From Clostridium sp. M62/1 (GTDB lineage Bacteria; Bacillota; Clostridia; Lachnospirales; Lachnospiraceae), in NCBI RefSeq assembly GCF_020736365.1, contig NZ_CP085988.1, positions 2,238,001 to 2,302,000 on the forward strand: a stretch of DNA of 64,000 bases. The letters run 5' to 3'. This document shows positions 18,627 to 27,460 of this stretch, one piece after another. A program made the translations under genes and the position numbers. The first letter of the stretch is position 1. Each line of letters starts with the position of its first letter. Below the pieces are notes generated by a model. The model was not told where the DNA came from. It saw only the letters and a program-made list of their open reading frames with translations, and made no database searches.

Positions 18627-19457
18627 ATGAAGAACAGCAAGTATATTCTGGCGGGACTGTCTTTATTCTGTATTGTGCTGATCGCCGTCACATCCATCAA
18701 CAACAGCATTCTGGCTCCTCTGAGAACCGGTGTGGGCTATGTGCTGGTTCCCTTCCAGTCGGGAGTCAACGCCGTCGGGACAAGCCTTTACAACGGTATC
18801 AGGGATCTTTCCACGCTGCGGGAGGCTCAGGCAGAAAATGAGGATCTGAAAAACCGCGTGGCAGAGCTTACAGAGGAAAACAACAGGCTCCAGGCTGAAC
18901 AGTATGAGCTGGAAAGGCTGAGAGAGCTCTATGAGCTTGACCAGGACTATATGCAGTATGAAAAAGTAGCGGCCAGAGTAATCGCCAAGGATTCAGGAAA
19001 CTGGTTTCAGATATTCCGGATTAACAAAGGAGCCGACGACGGGATCAGGGAGAATATGAATGTGATCGCCGGAGGCGGCCTGGTGGGCATTGTCACCGAC
19101 GTTGGCGCCAATTACGCCACTGTCCGCTCTATCATTGATGATTCCAGCCGCGTCAGCTGCATGTCCATGCGCTCCGGAGACAACTGCATCGTCAGCGGAG
19201 ATCTGACGCTTTATAAAGAAGGGCTTCTCGGTCTTGACCACGTAAAGAAAGAAGCTGATATTCAGGAGGGCGATAAAATTGTCACATCCAATATCAGCGA
19301 TGTGTTCCTGCCGGGAATCCTGGTGGGCTACGCCAAGGAGCTTACCACTGATTCCAACAATGTGACAAAATCGGGAGAGATTGTACCGGTAGCCCAGTTC
19401 GACAATCTCCAGGAGGTGCTTGTCATCACACAGCTCAAGGACGGCGGTGAGGAGTAA
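18627..19457 (+). CDS. mreC: Rod shape-determining protein MreC
   Basis: A bitopic envelope protein that bridges MreB filaments and the PBP2/RodA elongation machinery. Of 276 residues, the N-terminal helix (ILAGLSLFCIVLIAVTSI) is the membrane anchor, followed by a coiled coil (LREAQAENEDLKNRVAEL through about residue 100) and two beta domains with the family's VIAKDSGNWFQIFRINKGADDG and GLVGIV segments. It starts four bases after the radC stop. mreB is not in the window, so the operon is mreC-mreD-mrdA-minCDE-rodA, with MreB presumably encoded elsewhere or lost. Confidence 0.94.
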   Translation: MKNSKYILAGLSLFCIVLIAVTSINNSILAPLRTGVGYVLVPFQSGVNAVGTSLYNGIRDLSTLREAQAENEDLKNRVAELTEENNRLQAEQYELERLRELYELDQDYMQYEKVAARVIAKDSGNWFQIFRINKGADDGIRENMNVIAGGGLVGIVTDVGANYATVRSIIDDSSRVSCMSMRSGDNCIVSGDLTLYKEGLLGLDHVKKEADIQEGDKIVTSNISDVFLPGILVGYAKELTTDSNNVTKSGEIVPVAQFDNLQEVLVITQLKDGGEE

Positions 19458-19458
19458 T

Positions 19459-19992
19459 ATGAGCAGAAACAGCATAAGGAAAATTTTAATCAATATTATC
19501 CTTCTGATCCTGGCCTTTACCATCCAGATCTGTGTGTTCCCTCAGATTGGTTTTCTGTCGGCGGCGCCGAACCTGCTTCTGATTCTGGTATTTACCAATG
19601 GGTTTATTGACGGAAAGGGAGCCGGTATCTGCTATGGCCTGGTGGCAGGGCTGTTCATGGATCTGTTTTACAGCGGCCCCTTTGGCTTCTATACCCTGTT
19701 TTTCATCAATGTGGGATATATCAATGGAGTTTTTACAAAATACTACTACGAGGACTACATCACGCTGCCTCTTATTTTAAGCATTACCAATGATCTGGCC
19801 TACAACATGTACATCTACGTGTTCCGCTTCCTGATCAGGGCCAGACTGGATTTCCTCTATTATTTTAAGGAGATTATGATTCCCGAGATCATTTTTACCA
19901 CTGTGACCACACTGCTGGTTTACCGGTTCTTCCTCTTTATAAGCAGAAAGCTGGAAGAGCGGATGCAAAGGAGAGATTCTACCATTGTTTAA
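19459..19992 (+). CDS. mreD: Rod shape-determining protein MreD
   Basis: A polytopic membrane protein of 178 residues. The ATG at 19459 follows the mreC stop by a few bases and has the GGTGAGGAGTAAT site; an earlier in-frame codon lies inside mreC. About five hydrophobic helices are visible, beginning with ILINIILLILAFTIQICVFP. The PNLLLILVFTNGFIDGKGAG loop-helix is typical of MreD. It partners MreC in the elongasome. The last codons overlap the TTG start of mrdA, so translation is probably coupled. Confidence 0.9.
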   Translation: MSRNSIRKILINIILLILAFTIQICVFPQIGFLSAAPNLLLILVFTNGFIDGKGAGICYGLVAGLFMDLFYSGPFGFYTLFFINVGYINGVFTKYYYEDYITLPLILSITNDLAYNMYIYVFRFLIRARLDFLYYFKEIMIPEIIFTTVTTLLVYRFFLFISRKLEERMQRRDSTIV

Positions 19993-22840
19993 TGATTTAC
20001 TTGAATATTTAAAGGAACTGGTAAAAAAGACAGTTACCTCCCGGCTTTTCGTCATTTCCCTGGTGTTCCTGCTGCTGTACGGAATACTGGTTGGGCGCCT
20101 GTTTGTGCTTCAGATTGTGCGGGGCGAAGAGTATCAGGCTGAATATATAGAGCTGACCGAAAAGGTAATCAAAACGGACAGCACAAGAGGTAATATCTAC
20201 GACAGGAACGGCAATGTGCTGGCTTATAATGAGCTGGCCTACAACGTGACTGTGCAGGACATCGGCGCCCTGGAGGACAGCAATGCCTGGAACCTCATGC
20301 TCTGGGAGCTGGTGGAAATACTGAACGAACACGGAGAGACAGTGGAGGGCAGCCTGGAAATCGCCGTCGACGCAGAGGGAAATGTATCCTACACATCGGC
20401 GTCCGAGGCAGCCAGAAAGCGGTTTCTGCGGGATCTGTACGGACTGAGGAGCGTGGACGAGCTGGACGATCCGGAAGGAGAGCATCCATCGAGTGTCACG
20501 GCAGAAGAACTTTTGCGGGGACAGATGGAAACCTACGATCTCGATGAGGTGAAGGATGAAGACGGAAATCCCGTGGAGATTCCTCTCAGCACGGCTGTCC
20601 AGATAGTAAACATCCGATACACCATGAGGTTTACCAGCTACCAGAAGTACAATGCGACGACAGTGGCAGAGAATATCAGCGATGAAACCATGGCTGACAT
20701 CATGGAGCACAAGGCCGATTTGCCAGGCGTGGACATTGAGGAGTCTACCATCCGCGTTTACAATGACGCCATCTACTTTGCCCCTGTCATAGGATACACA
20801 GGAAAGGTCACGTTTGACGGCCTGGAGGAACTGAAAAAACAGAGCGACGACTATGAGCTGAATGACGTGGCCGGACGTACGGGAATTGAGGCGTCCATGG
20901 AACTGGATCTGAAGGGAAAGAAAGGCTCTCAGACGATCTATGTGGATAACCTGGGAAAGGTAATTGAAACGGCCAATGTGGTGGAGCCGACTGCCGGAAA
21001 CGATGTCTGGCTGTCCCTTGACCGGGACCTCCAGAAGGGTATCTACCATATTATCGAAAAGCAGCTTGCCGGTATCCTCACGAATGTTATCGTGAACCAG
21101 GAGCCGGATCAGATCAACAATGTGGATGCCTCCGAGATCAAGCTGCCTGTCAAGGATGCCTATTTCCAGCTGATAAACAACAATGTGCTCTCCTTTCATG
21201 CGTTTGCCTCCGAGGAGGCCTCCGATACAGAGCGGCAGATAAACGCCAAGTTCGAGAGCGCGAAGGCGAGGATAGAAAACGAGCTGAGAAATGAGCTGAC
21301 CAGCAGTTCGGCAGCTCCCATGAATGCACTGACAGAAGAGATGCAGTCGTATATGCAGTATATCTACACGCTCCTCTCCTCCGACTCAGAGGGGATCATC
21401 ATGACCTCTGAGATTGACACAAAGAGCGAGGAGTATGAATCCTGGAGAGCGGGAAATATGAGCCTTCGGGATTACCTGTACTATGGAATTGCCAGCAACT
21501 GGATTGACACCACAAAGCTCGATATAGAGAGCCGGTATTCCAGCGCGGACGATGTGTACAGTGTTCTGGTGGAGCGCATCTTCGAGCTTCTCCAGGACAA
21601 CGACGCCTTCTCCAAGAGGATTTACCGGTACCTGATCTACAATGACGTGGTGACAGGAAAAGAGCTCTGCCTTGCCCTCTACGACCAGGGTGTGCTGGCC
21701 TACGATGAGGCTCAGGTGGCGGCCCTCAGACAGGGGGATTCCAACTACACCTATTCCTTTATGATGGAAAAAATCAGGAATATTGAGCTCACTCCGGCAC
21801 AGCTGGCTCTGGATCCCTGCACTGCGTCCTGCGTGGTGACAGATGTTCACACGGGAAAGGTGCTGGCCCTTGTCACCTACCCGGGCTATGACAACAACCG
21901 GATTAACAATGTGGATTATTTCGCCCAGGTAAACAGCGATCTCTCAGGTCCGCTGAGAAACAACGCCACCACAACGCTGAAGGCGCCAGGCTCCACCTTT
22001 AAGCCGATCACCGCCATTGCGGGGCTTGAGGAGAAAACGATCAATCTTTCTGACATCATTGTGTGTGACGGTGTATACAAGGAAATCAGTATTCCCCTTA
22101 AGTGTACAGGCCACCACGGACCTTTGAATGTGGTGGGAGGCATTGCCAACTCCTGCAACGTATTTTTCGGAGAGCTGGCTCACAGGCTTTCCACAGATGC
22201 TGCCGGAAATTACAGGCCGGAACAGGGGCTGGAGATTCTGAAAAAATATGCATCCATGTTTGGCCTGGATCATACCTCCGGAATCGAGATTTTCGAGTCA
22301 GAGCCTCAGATCAGCGATATGGATCCGGAGCGTTCTGCTATTGGACAGGGCACCCATGCCTTTGCCAATGTACAGCTTGCCCGCTATGTGACAGCCCTTG
22401 CCAACAGGGGAACCGTGTTTGAGCTGAGCCTTCTGTCCAAGGAGACAAGCTCAAATGGGGATCTGGTGAAGGAATTTGCGCCTGAAGTCTATCAGCAGTT
22501 AGATATTTCCCAGGAAACCTGGGACGCAGTATTCCAGGGAATGAGAGGAGTGGTGACGAGAAGCGCCAGGTTCCAGGATCTTCCTGTAAATATTGCAGGC
22601 AAGACAGGTACAGCTCAGGAGGTAAAGACAAGGGGAAACCACGCGTTCTTCATTTCCTTCGGGCCTTATGAGAACCCGGAGATCAGTGTGGCTGTAAACA
22701 TTCCAAACGGATATACCTCAGCCAACGCAGCCCTTCTTGCCAAGTATGTGTACCGCTATTATTACGGATACATGAGTCTTGACGAGATTATGAGCTCCGG
22801 AGCGCTGAATGCTTCCATGGAGAAGATTAACGGAGAATAG
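19985..22840 (+). CDS. mrdA: Penicillin-binding protein 2 (elongation transpeptidase), extended form
   Basis: Class B PBP that crosslinks peptidoglycan in the elongasome with RodA. The start is TTG at 19985 (AAAGGAG site 11 bases upstream), overlapping the mreD stop. A membrane helix (LFVISLVFLLLYGILVGRLF) is followed by the dimerisation region (STRGNIYDRNG) and the transpeptidase domain with Ser670 in GSTFKP, the SCN motif at 723-725 and KTG at 873-875. At 951 residues it is about 300 longer than E. coli PBP2; the extra sequence includes a charged, helix-rich insertion at about 350-600. All active-site motifs are intact. Confidence 0.93.
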   Translation: MFNDLLEYLKELVKKTVTSRLFVISLVFLLLYGILVGRLFVLQIVRGEEYQAEYIELTEKVIKTDSTRGNIYDRNGNVLAYNELAYNVTVQDIGALEDSNAWNLMLWELVEILNEHGETVEGSLEIAVDAEGNVSYTSASEAARKRFLRDLYGLRSVDELDDPEGEHPSSVTAEELLRGQMETYDLDEVKDEDGNPVEIPLSTAVQIVNIRYTMRFTSYQKYNATTVAENISDETMADIMEHKADLPGVDIEESTIRVYNDAIYFAPVIGYTGKVTFDGLEELKKQSDDYELNDVAGRTGIEASMELDLKGKKGSQTIYVDNLGKVIETANVVEPTAGNDVWLSLDRDLQKGIYHIIEKQLAGILTNVIVNQEPDQINNVDASEIKLPVKDAYFQLINNNVLSFHAFASEEASDTERQINAKFESAKARIENELRNELTSSSAAPMNALTEEMQSYMQYIYTLLSSDSEGIIMTSEIDTKSEEYESWRAGNMSLRDYLYYGIASNWIDTTKLDIESRYSSADDVYSVLVERIFELLQDNDAFSKRIYRYLIYNDVVTGKELCLALYDQGVLAYDEAQVAALRQGDSNYTYSFMMEKIRNIELTPAQLALDPCTASCVVTDVHTGKVLALVTYPGYDNNRINNVDYFAQVNSDLSGPLRNNATTTLKAPGSTFKPITAIAGLEEKTINLSDIIVCDGVYKEISIPLKCTGHHGPLNVVGGIANSCNVFFGELAHRLSTDAAGNYRPEQGLEILKKYASMFGLDHTSGIEIFESEPQISDMDPERSAIGQGTHAFANVQLARYVTALANRGTVFELSLLSKETSSNGDLVKEFAPEVYQQLDISQETWDAVFQGMRGVVTRSARFQDLPVNIAGKTGTAQEVKTRGNHAFFISFGPYENPEISVAVNIPNGYTSANAALLAKYVYRYYYGYMSLDEIMSSGALNASMEKINGE

Positions 22841-22846
22841 GATAAA

Positions 22847-23635
22847 ATGGCGGCGGTTCAGCCAGACGATGGATGCGGAAGGCTGGACCGCTGTACATCT
22901 GACAGGATGTCTGCTGCCAGACGAGAAGCTGCTGCAATCAGACAAAACAGATGGGAGATGACGCGGAGGATGCACAGCACAGTAGTGATTAAGGGAAGCC
23001 AGGCCGGAATGACGGTTATTTTGGATCCTGACGTTCCGTTTGAAAGACTGTTGGAGGATATTGCAAAAAAATTTAAGGACAGCGCCAGATTCTGGGGAGC
23101 TGTCCAGATTACTCTGACTCTGGAAGGCAGAAGGCTTACTCCACGGGAGGAGCTCGCAGTGGTGCAGGCTATCACTGACAATTCCCAGATCGAGATCCTC
23201 TGCCTTCTCGATACAGACGCCAACCGGATTGCCCGCTGTGAAAAGGCTCTGACTGAGCGTCTGATGGAGCTGTCCTCCCAGACAGGCCAGTTTTACAAGG
23301 GAGACTTGAAGCGGGGAGATGTATTGGAGTCAGAGGCGAGCATTGTGGTGATCGGGGATGTAAATCACGGGGCCAGGGTGATCGCAAAAGGGAATATTGT
23401 CATCCTGGGTTCCCTGCACGGAAGTGCCTACGCCGGAGCTGCCGGAAATGCTTCTGCAGTAGTTATGGCTATGGAGATGGTTCCGATGCAGGTGAGGATC
23501 GCCGATTTTTCCACCCTCCCTGAAGATAAGGGAAAGAAGCTGGGAAAGGGGCCGGTCATAGCCTCTGCCCAGGATGACAGCATCATTGTCAGACCAATTA
23601 GAAAAAGTTTCTTAAATTACTTAAATTTTATTTAA
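22847..23635 (+). CDS. minC: Septum site-determining protein MinC
   Basis: Inhibitor of FtsZ ring assembly away from midcell, working with MinD. The C-terminal beta-helix domain is clear (EASIVVIGDVNHGARVIAKG, GSLHGSAYAGAAGN), and the N-terminal FtsZ-inhibiting domain starts at STVVIKGSQAGMTVILD. The ATG at 22847 has a TAGGATAAA site but gives about 42 extra Arg-rich residues before family homology begins; ATGs at 22958 and 22970 would give the usual length, but with their sites almost touching the start. The longer form is listed; the start is uncertain. It lies six bases after mrdA. Confidence 0.9.
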   Translation: MAAVQPDDGCGRLDRCTSDRMSAARREAAAIRQNRWEMTRRMHSTVVIKGSQAGMTVILDPDVPFERLLEDIAKKFKDSARFWGAVQITLTLEGRRLTPREELAVVQAITDNSQIEILCLLDTDANRIARCEKALTERLMELSSQTGQFYKGDLKRGDVLESEASIVVIGDVNHGARVIAKGNIVILGSLHGSAYAGAAGNASAVVMAMEMVPMQVRIADFSTLPEDKGKKLGKGPVIASAQDDSIIVRPIRKSFLNYLNFI

Positions 23636-23702
23636 TGCTGGAAACTTTGGCAATTTTGGGGTAAAATATAGATGTAAACTGAATACAGGAGGATATAAAG
23701 CC

Positions 23703-24494
23703 ATGAGTGAAGTCATTGTGATTACCTCGGGAAAAGGCGGTGTAGGCAAGACGACCACCTCCGCAAATGTGGGAACAGGCCTTGCCATGCTGGGAAAGCG
23801 GGTAGTGCTGATTGATACAGATATCGGCCTTCGCAACCTGGACGTGGTGATGGGACTGGAAAACCGCATTGTCTACAATCTCGTAGACGTGGTGGAGGGA
23901 AACTGTCGGATGAAGCAGGCACTGATAAAAGACAAAAGATATCCTAACCTGTTTTTACTGCCGTCTGCCCAGACGCGGGACAAGTCGTCCGTGAATCCTG
24001 GACAGATGGTAAAGCTGGTCAGCTCCCTGAGAGGAGAGTTTGACTACATACTGCTTGACTGCCCGGCCGGCATTGAACAGGGCTTTAAAAATGCCGTTGC
24101 AGGTGCAGACAGGGCCATCGTGGTGACAACACCCGAGGTGTCCGCTATCCGTGACGCAGACCGGATTATTGGTCTTCTGGAGGCGGACGAGATGAAACGC
24201 ATCGATCTGGTTATCAACCGAATACGCATGGACATGGTGCGCAGAGGCGATATGATGTCAGTGGACGATGTGATGGACATTCTCTCGGTGCCTGTAATCG
24301 GAACCATCCCGGACGACGAGGACATTGTGATTTCCACCAATCAGGGGGAACCTTTGGCCGGGACGAACAGCTTCGCCGGACAGGCATATTTAAACATCTG
24401 CAAGAGAATACTGGGAGAATCGGTACCATTCCTGAACTTCGACAACAGCCGGAATCTCTGGTCCAAAATTACCTGCCTGCTTAAGCGGGCGTAA
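23703..24494 (+). CDS. minD: Septum site-determining protein MinD
   Basis: Membrane-cycling ATPase that recruits MinC and is displaced by MinE. The 263 residues hold the deviant Walker A GKGGVGKTTTSANVGTGLA (residues 10-28), the switch segment LIDTDIGLRNLDVVMGLENR and DYILLDCPAGIEQG. The C-terminus is basic and amphipathic (SKITCLLKRA), fitting a membrane-targeting helix. A strong CAGGAGGATATAAAGCC site precedes the ATG, after a 67-bp AT-rich gap from minC that could hold an extra promoter. Confidence 0.96.
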   Translation: MSEVIVITSGKGGVGKTTTSANVGTGLAMLGKRVVLIDTDIGLRNLDVVMGLENRIVYNLVDVVEGNCRMKQALIKDKRYPNLFLLPSAQTRDKSSVNPGQMVKLVSSLRGEFDYILLDCPAGIEQGFKNAVAGADRAIVVTTPEVSAIRDADRIIGLLEADEMKRIDLVINRIRMDMVRRGDMMSVDDVMDILSVPVIGTIPDDEDIVISTNQGEPLAGTNSFAGQAYLNICKRILGESVPFLNFDNSRNLWSKITCLLKRA

Positions 24495-24508
24495 GGAGGG
24501 CTGACTGG

Positions 24509-24790
24509 ATGATCATTTTCAGGCTGCTTGGCAGAAGCAATTCAGGTGAAATAGCGAGAAAGCGTCTGAAGCTTCTTCTGGTGTCTGACCGGGCAGGCTG
24601 CTCTCCCGAAGTTTTGGAGATGATACGCACAGACCTGCTCCATGCTGTATCCAGATACATGGAAGTGAAGGAGGAGGACGTCACTGTACAGATGATGAGA
24701 ACCTTGCCGGACGGTAGGAATGTTCCGGCGCTCTGCGCTACCATACCGGTTCATGACATTAATCAGAACAAGGAAACCTTTACAGCATGA
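24509..24790 (+). CDS. minE: Cell division topological specificity factor MinE
   Basis: A 93-residue protein with the MinE layout: a short N-terminal membrane/MinD-contact segment (FRLLGRSNSGEIARKRLKLLL) and a topological-specificity domain (MIRTDLLHAVSRYMEVKEEDV). It stimulates MinD ATPase and restricts MinCD to the poles. Having MinE rather than only DivIVA points to an oscillating or MinE-type system; no divIVA occurs after ylmH in the second division cluster either. The stop overlaps the rodA start (ATGA, 24787-24790). Confidence 0.9.
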   Translation: MIIFRLLGRSNSGEIARKRLKLLLVSDRAGCSPEVLEMIRTDLLHAVSRYMEVKEEDVTVQMMRTLPDGRNVPALCATIPVHDINQNKETFTA

Positions 24791-25911
24791 TATTCAACTA
24801 CAATCTGAGAAATTACAACTTCCGCATCGTGCTCTACATGCTTTTTCTGAGCATTGCGGGAATTCTGGTGTTAAGAAGCGCCAGCGGCGGAGATTCATCG
24901 GTAGTCGGAAAGCAGATTATGGGCGTGGCGCTTTCGTTCACAGCCTCCATTATCATTTCGTTTATTGACTACCACAAAATCTTCCGGTTCAACATTTTAA
25001 TCTATGTGGGCTGTGTTGTCCTGTTAATCGCAGTTTTGATTGCAGGCCACAATTCTCACGGAGCAACACGATGGCTGAACATTTTCGGATTTACCGTTCA
25101 GCCATCGGAATTTTTGAAAGTAGGACTGATTATTGTTCTCTCCTGGTATGCAGCCAAAAACCAGGAGAGAATCAATAAGCCGTCTGTGCTGGGCACGGCG
25201 GTGCTGCTTGTGGCATTTCCCGTGGGACTCGTTCTGGCTCAGCCAAACCTGTCCACCAGCATTGTAATTACGATACCGCTTATTTTTATAATTTACGCTG
25301 CAGGATTGAGCTACAAATGGATCGGCGGGGTACTGGCGGTGGGAATTCCTGCCGGCGGGCTGTTCCTTTATCTGGCTCAGTACGGCATTGTACCATTCCT
25401 TCATCAGTATCAGGCTCAGCGAATTCTGGCCAAGATTTTCCATGGCAGCGCCCAGTATGCGGACGCAAACAGCCAGCAGGACAAATCCATCATGGCCATC
25501 GGCTCCGGACAGCTCTGGGGCAAGGGCCTTAACAATGTGGGCGTCGGTTCTGTAAAAAGCGGAAACTTTGTGGCAGAGGATCAGACAGACTTTATTTTTG
25601 CCGTTATCGGTGAGGAGCTGGGATTTGTGGGAAGCATGGTGATTATATCTGTGCTGGCCCTTCTGGTCTTTGAATGCCTGCTTACTGCAAGCCGTGCAAA
25701 AGACATGGGCGGACGCCTGGTCTGCATTGGAATTGCGGTTCTCATCGGCTTTCAGGGCTTTGCCAATATTGCCGTAGCCACGGGAATTTTTCCCAACACG
25801 GGACTTCCGCTTCCCTTTATCAGTTCCGGCATCAGTTCGCTTTTAAGCATATTTATCGGTATGGGAATTGTACTAAATATTGGACTTCAGAGAAAAAGCA
25901 ACAATAATTAA
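24787..25911 (+). CDS. rodA: SEDS peptidoglycan glycosyltransferase RodA
   Basis: Polytopic SEDS-family polymerase of 374 residues that builds glycan strands together with class B PBP2. About ten membrane helices are visible. Conserved features include GHNSHGATRWLNIFGFTVQPSEFLKVGLI, the extracellular loop GSGQLWGKGLNNVGVGS, and EDQTDFIFAVIGEELGFVGS with the family's essential Asp region; the C-terminal NTGLPLPFISSGISS is typical. It is coupled to minE by an ATGA overlap. Together with mrdA it supplies the elongasome's polymerase pair. Confidence 0.94.
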   Translation: MIFNYNLRNYNFRIVLYMLFLSIAGILVLRSASGGDSSVVGKQIMGVALSFTASIIISFIDYHKIFRFNILIYVGCVVLLIAVLIAGHNSHGATRWLNIFGFTVQPSEFLKVGLIIVLSWYAAKNQERINKPSVLGTAVLLVAFPVGLVLAQPNLSTSIVITIPLIFIIYAAGLSYKWIGGVLAVGIPAGGLFLYLAQYGIVPFLHQYQAQRILAKIFHGSAQYADANSQQDKSIMAIGSGQLWGKGLNNVGVGSVKSGNFVAEDQTDFIFAVIGEELGFVGSMVIISVLALLVFECLLTASRAKDMGGRLVCIGIAVLIGFQGFANIAVATGIFPNTGLPLPFISSGISSLLSIFIGMGIVLNIGLQRKSNNN

Positions 25912-25925
25912 GGAGGTAGCTCAGT

Positions 25926-26321
25926 ATGAATATAGGGTTGGTAGCGCATGATTCCAAAAAAAAGCTGATGCAGAATTTCTGTATCGCTTACAGAGGTATT
26001 TTAAGCAGGCATTCCCTTTACGCTACAGGAACAACGGGAAGGCTGATTGAGGAGGTTACAAATTTAAACGTATACAAGTATCTTCCGGGACATCTGGGAG
26101 GCACCCAGCAGTTAAGCTCACAGATCGAGCACGATCAGATGGATCTCGTAATTTTCCTTCGCGATCCGTCCACGGCCAAATCCCATGAGCCGGATGTAAA
26201 CAACGTGGTTATGATCTGTGATATGTACAACATTCCCGTTGCCACAAATCTGGCCACAGCGGAGCTCCTGATCAAATCTCTTGAGAGAGGTGATCTGGAA
26301 TGGCGCGAGATGTACAGATAA
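25926..26321 (+). CDS. mgsA: Methylglyoxal synthase-like protein lacking the catalytic Asp
   Basis: A 131-residue cytosolic protein with the MGS fold markers GLVAHDSKKK, ATGTTGRL, FLRDP, HEPDV and IPVATNLATAE. Methylglyoxal synthase converts DHAP to methylglyoxal and phosphate. Aligned by motif to the E. coli enzyme, His8, Asp9, Asp80, His87 and Asp90 match His19, Asp20, Asp91, His98 and Asp101, but the catalytic base Asp71 (GGDQQ in E. coli) is Thr60 here (GGTQQ). Either activity is altered or the protein has another role. It follows rodA by 14 bp with an AAGGAGGTAG site, inside a cell-shape operon, an unexpected place for a glycolytic bypass enzyme. Confidence 0.8.
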   Translation: MNIGLVAHDSKKKLMQNFCIAYRGILSRHSLYATGTTGRLIEEVTNLNVYKYLPGHLGGTQQLSSQIEHDQMDLVIFLRDPSTAKSHEPDVNNVVMICDMYNIPVATNLATAELLIKSLERGDLEWREMYR

Positions 26322-26366
26322 TTTTTTACAGCAGACAGGTTTTTGCCAGAGCAGGAGTGTAATGAC

Positions 26367-27368
26367 TTGAAGCACTTATTAAAGTCCGATTATAGAAAAA
26401 AAAGAGTTAGCCGTCTGTTTGCCCTTATCATCATCTGCAGTGCCGCAGTTCTCCTTTCAGGCTGTTCAGGCAGCTCGCTGGAGGAGCCGTACTCTTTTGC
26501 CGACAGGTCGGGGAATATGGGGGTATCGGAGGGCTCAGCCTCACTGGCCCCGCTATTTGCCTCTGCTCTCTGTGTCGTTGACGGGGAGACAAAAGATGCA
26601 GGTACAGAGCTGACTGCTGAGGCCGGAGCGCTGTTTAATATTACAGACGGAACGGTCCTCTACAGCAAAAATGTCTTTGAAGAACTGTATCCTGCCAGTA
26701 TTACGAAGGTGATGACTGCCATCTTGGCCATTGAAGAAGGAGAGCTTTCCGATGAAGTGACTGTAACCCAGGATGCCGTGATCACAGAAGCTGGGGCTTC
26801 TCTTGCAGGGATCAAGCCAGGGGATACGCTGACGATGGAGCAGCTCCTGTATGGTCTTATGATCCCCTCGGGAAATGATGCGGCAAATGCCATAGCAGTA
26901 CATATGTCAGGCAGCTTGGAATCCTTTGCTGAGCGCATGAATGAGAAGGCCAGGGAGCTGGGAGCCACCCACACTCATTTTAAAAATCCCAATGGACTCA
27001 CCGATCCGGAGCACTACACCACGGCCTATGATCTCTATCTGATTTTTAACGAGGCTCTTAAATTGCCGAAATTCAGGGAGGTTATCGGAGCGGATTCCTA
27101 CACGGCATCCTACAGGGATGCAGACGGGAATACGGTTTCAAAGACCTGGAAAGTGGGAAACTGGTATCAGAATGGGGAAGAGAAGGCTCCTCAGGGGGTT
27201 ACCGTCTTGGGAGGAAAAACAGGAACCACTCAGGCCGCCGGCTACTGTCTGATCATGGCCGAGAGGGACGAAAGCGGCAGGGAATATATATCCGTTGTGC
27301 TGAAAGCTGAGAACCGTCAGGGACTTTACGATAACATGACAAATATAATTACTAAAATTGTCGATTAG
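26367..27368 (+). CDS. D-alanyl-D-alanine carboxypeptidase, probable lipoprotein
   Basis: A serine-type D,D-peptidase that trims the terminal D-Ala of peptidoglycan stems. The start is taken as TTG at 26367, with AGGAG nine bases upstream; an alternative TTG at 26343 has no site. A basic N-terminus, hydrophobic stretch and lipobox (LLSGC) indicate a lipid-anchored protein with the acceptor Cys near residue 32. Active-site motifs are complete: SITK (in YPASITKVM), SGN (in PSGNDAANA) and KTG (in GGKTGTTQ). It is about 333 residues long, without the C-terminal domain of PBP5. It closes the shape/division gene run. Confidence 0.9.
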   Translation: MKHLLKSDYRKKRVSRLFALIIICSAAVLLSGCSGSSLEEPYSFADRSGNMGVSEGSASLAPLFASALCVVDGETKDAGTELTAEAGALFNITDGTVLYSKNVFEELYPASITKVMTAILAIEEGELSDEVTVTQDAVITEAGASLAGIKPGDTLTMEQLLYGLMIPSGNDAANAIAVHMSGSLESFAERMNEKARELGATHTHFKNPNGLTDPEHYTTAYDLYLIFNEALKLPKFREVIGADSYTASYRDADGNTVSKTWKVGNWYQNGEEKAPQGVTVLGGKTGTTQAAGYCLIMAERDESGREYISVVLKAENRQGLYDNMTNIITKIVD

Positions 27369-27371
27369 TGA

Positions 27372-27400
27372 TTGCGTTTTTTAGACATTTATACTATAAT
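27372..27400 (+). promoter_or_regulatory. Probable sigma-A promoter of the P-loop protein gene
   Basis: TTGCGT at 27372-27377 and a perfect TATAAT at 27395-27400, spacer 17 bp, in an AT-rich gap about 60 bp before the ATG at 27461. Confidence 0.6.
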
Positions 27401-27460
27401 TGGAGATATAATAAAAGAGTTTTTATACAAATTAAATAAAGTCCAAGGAGGAGATTTGAT

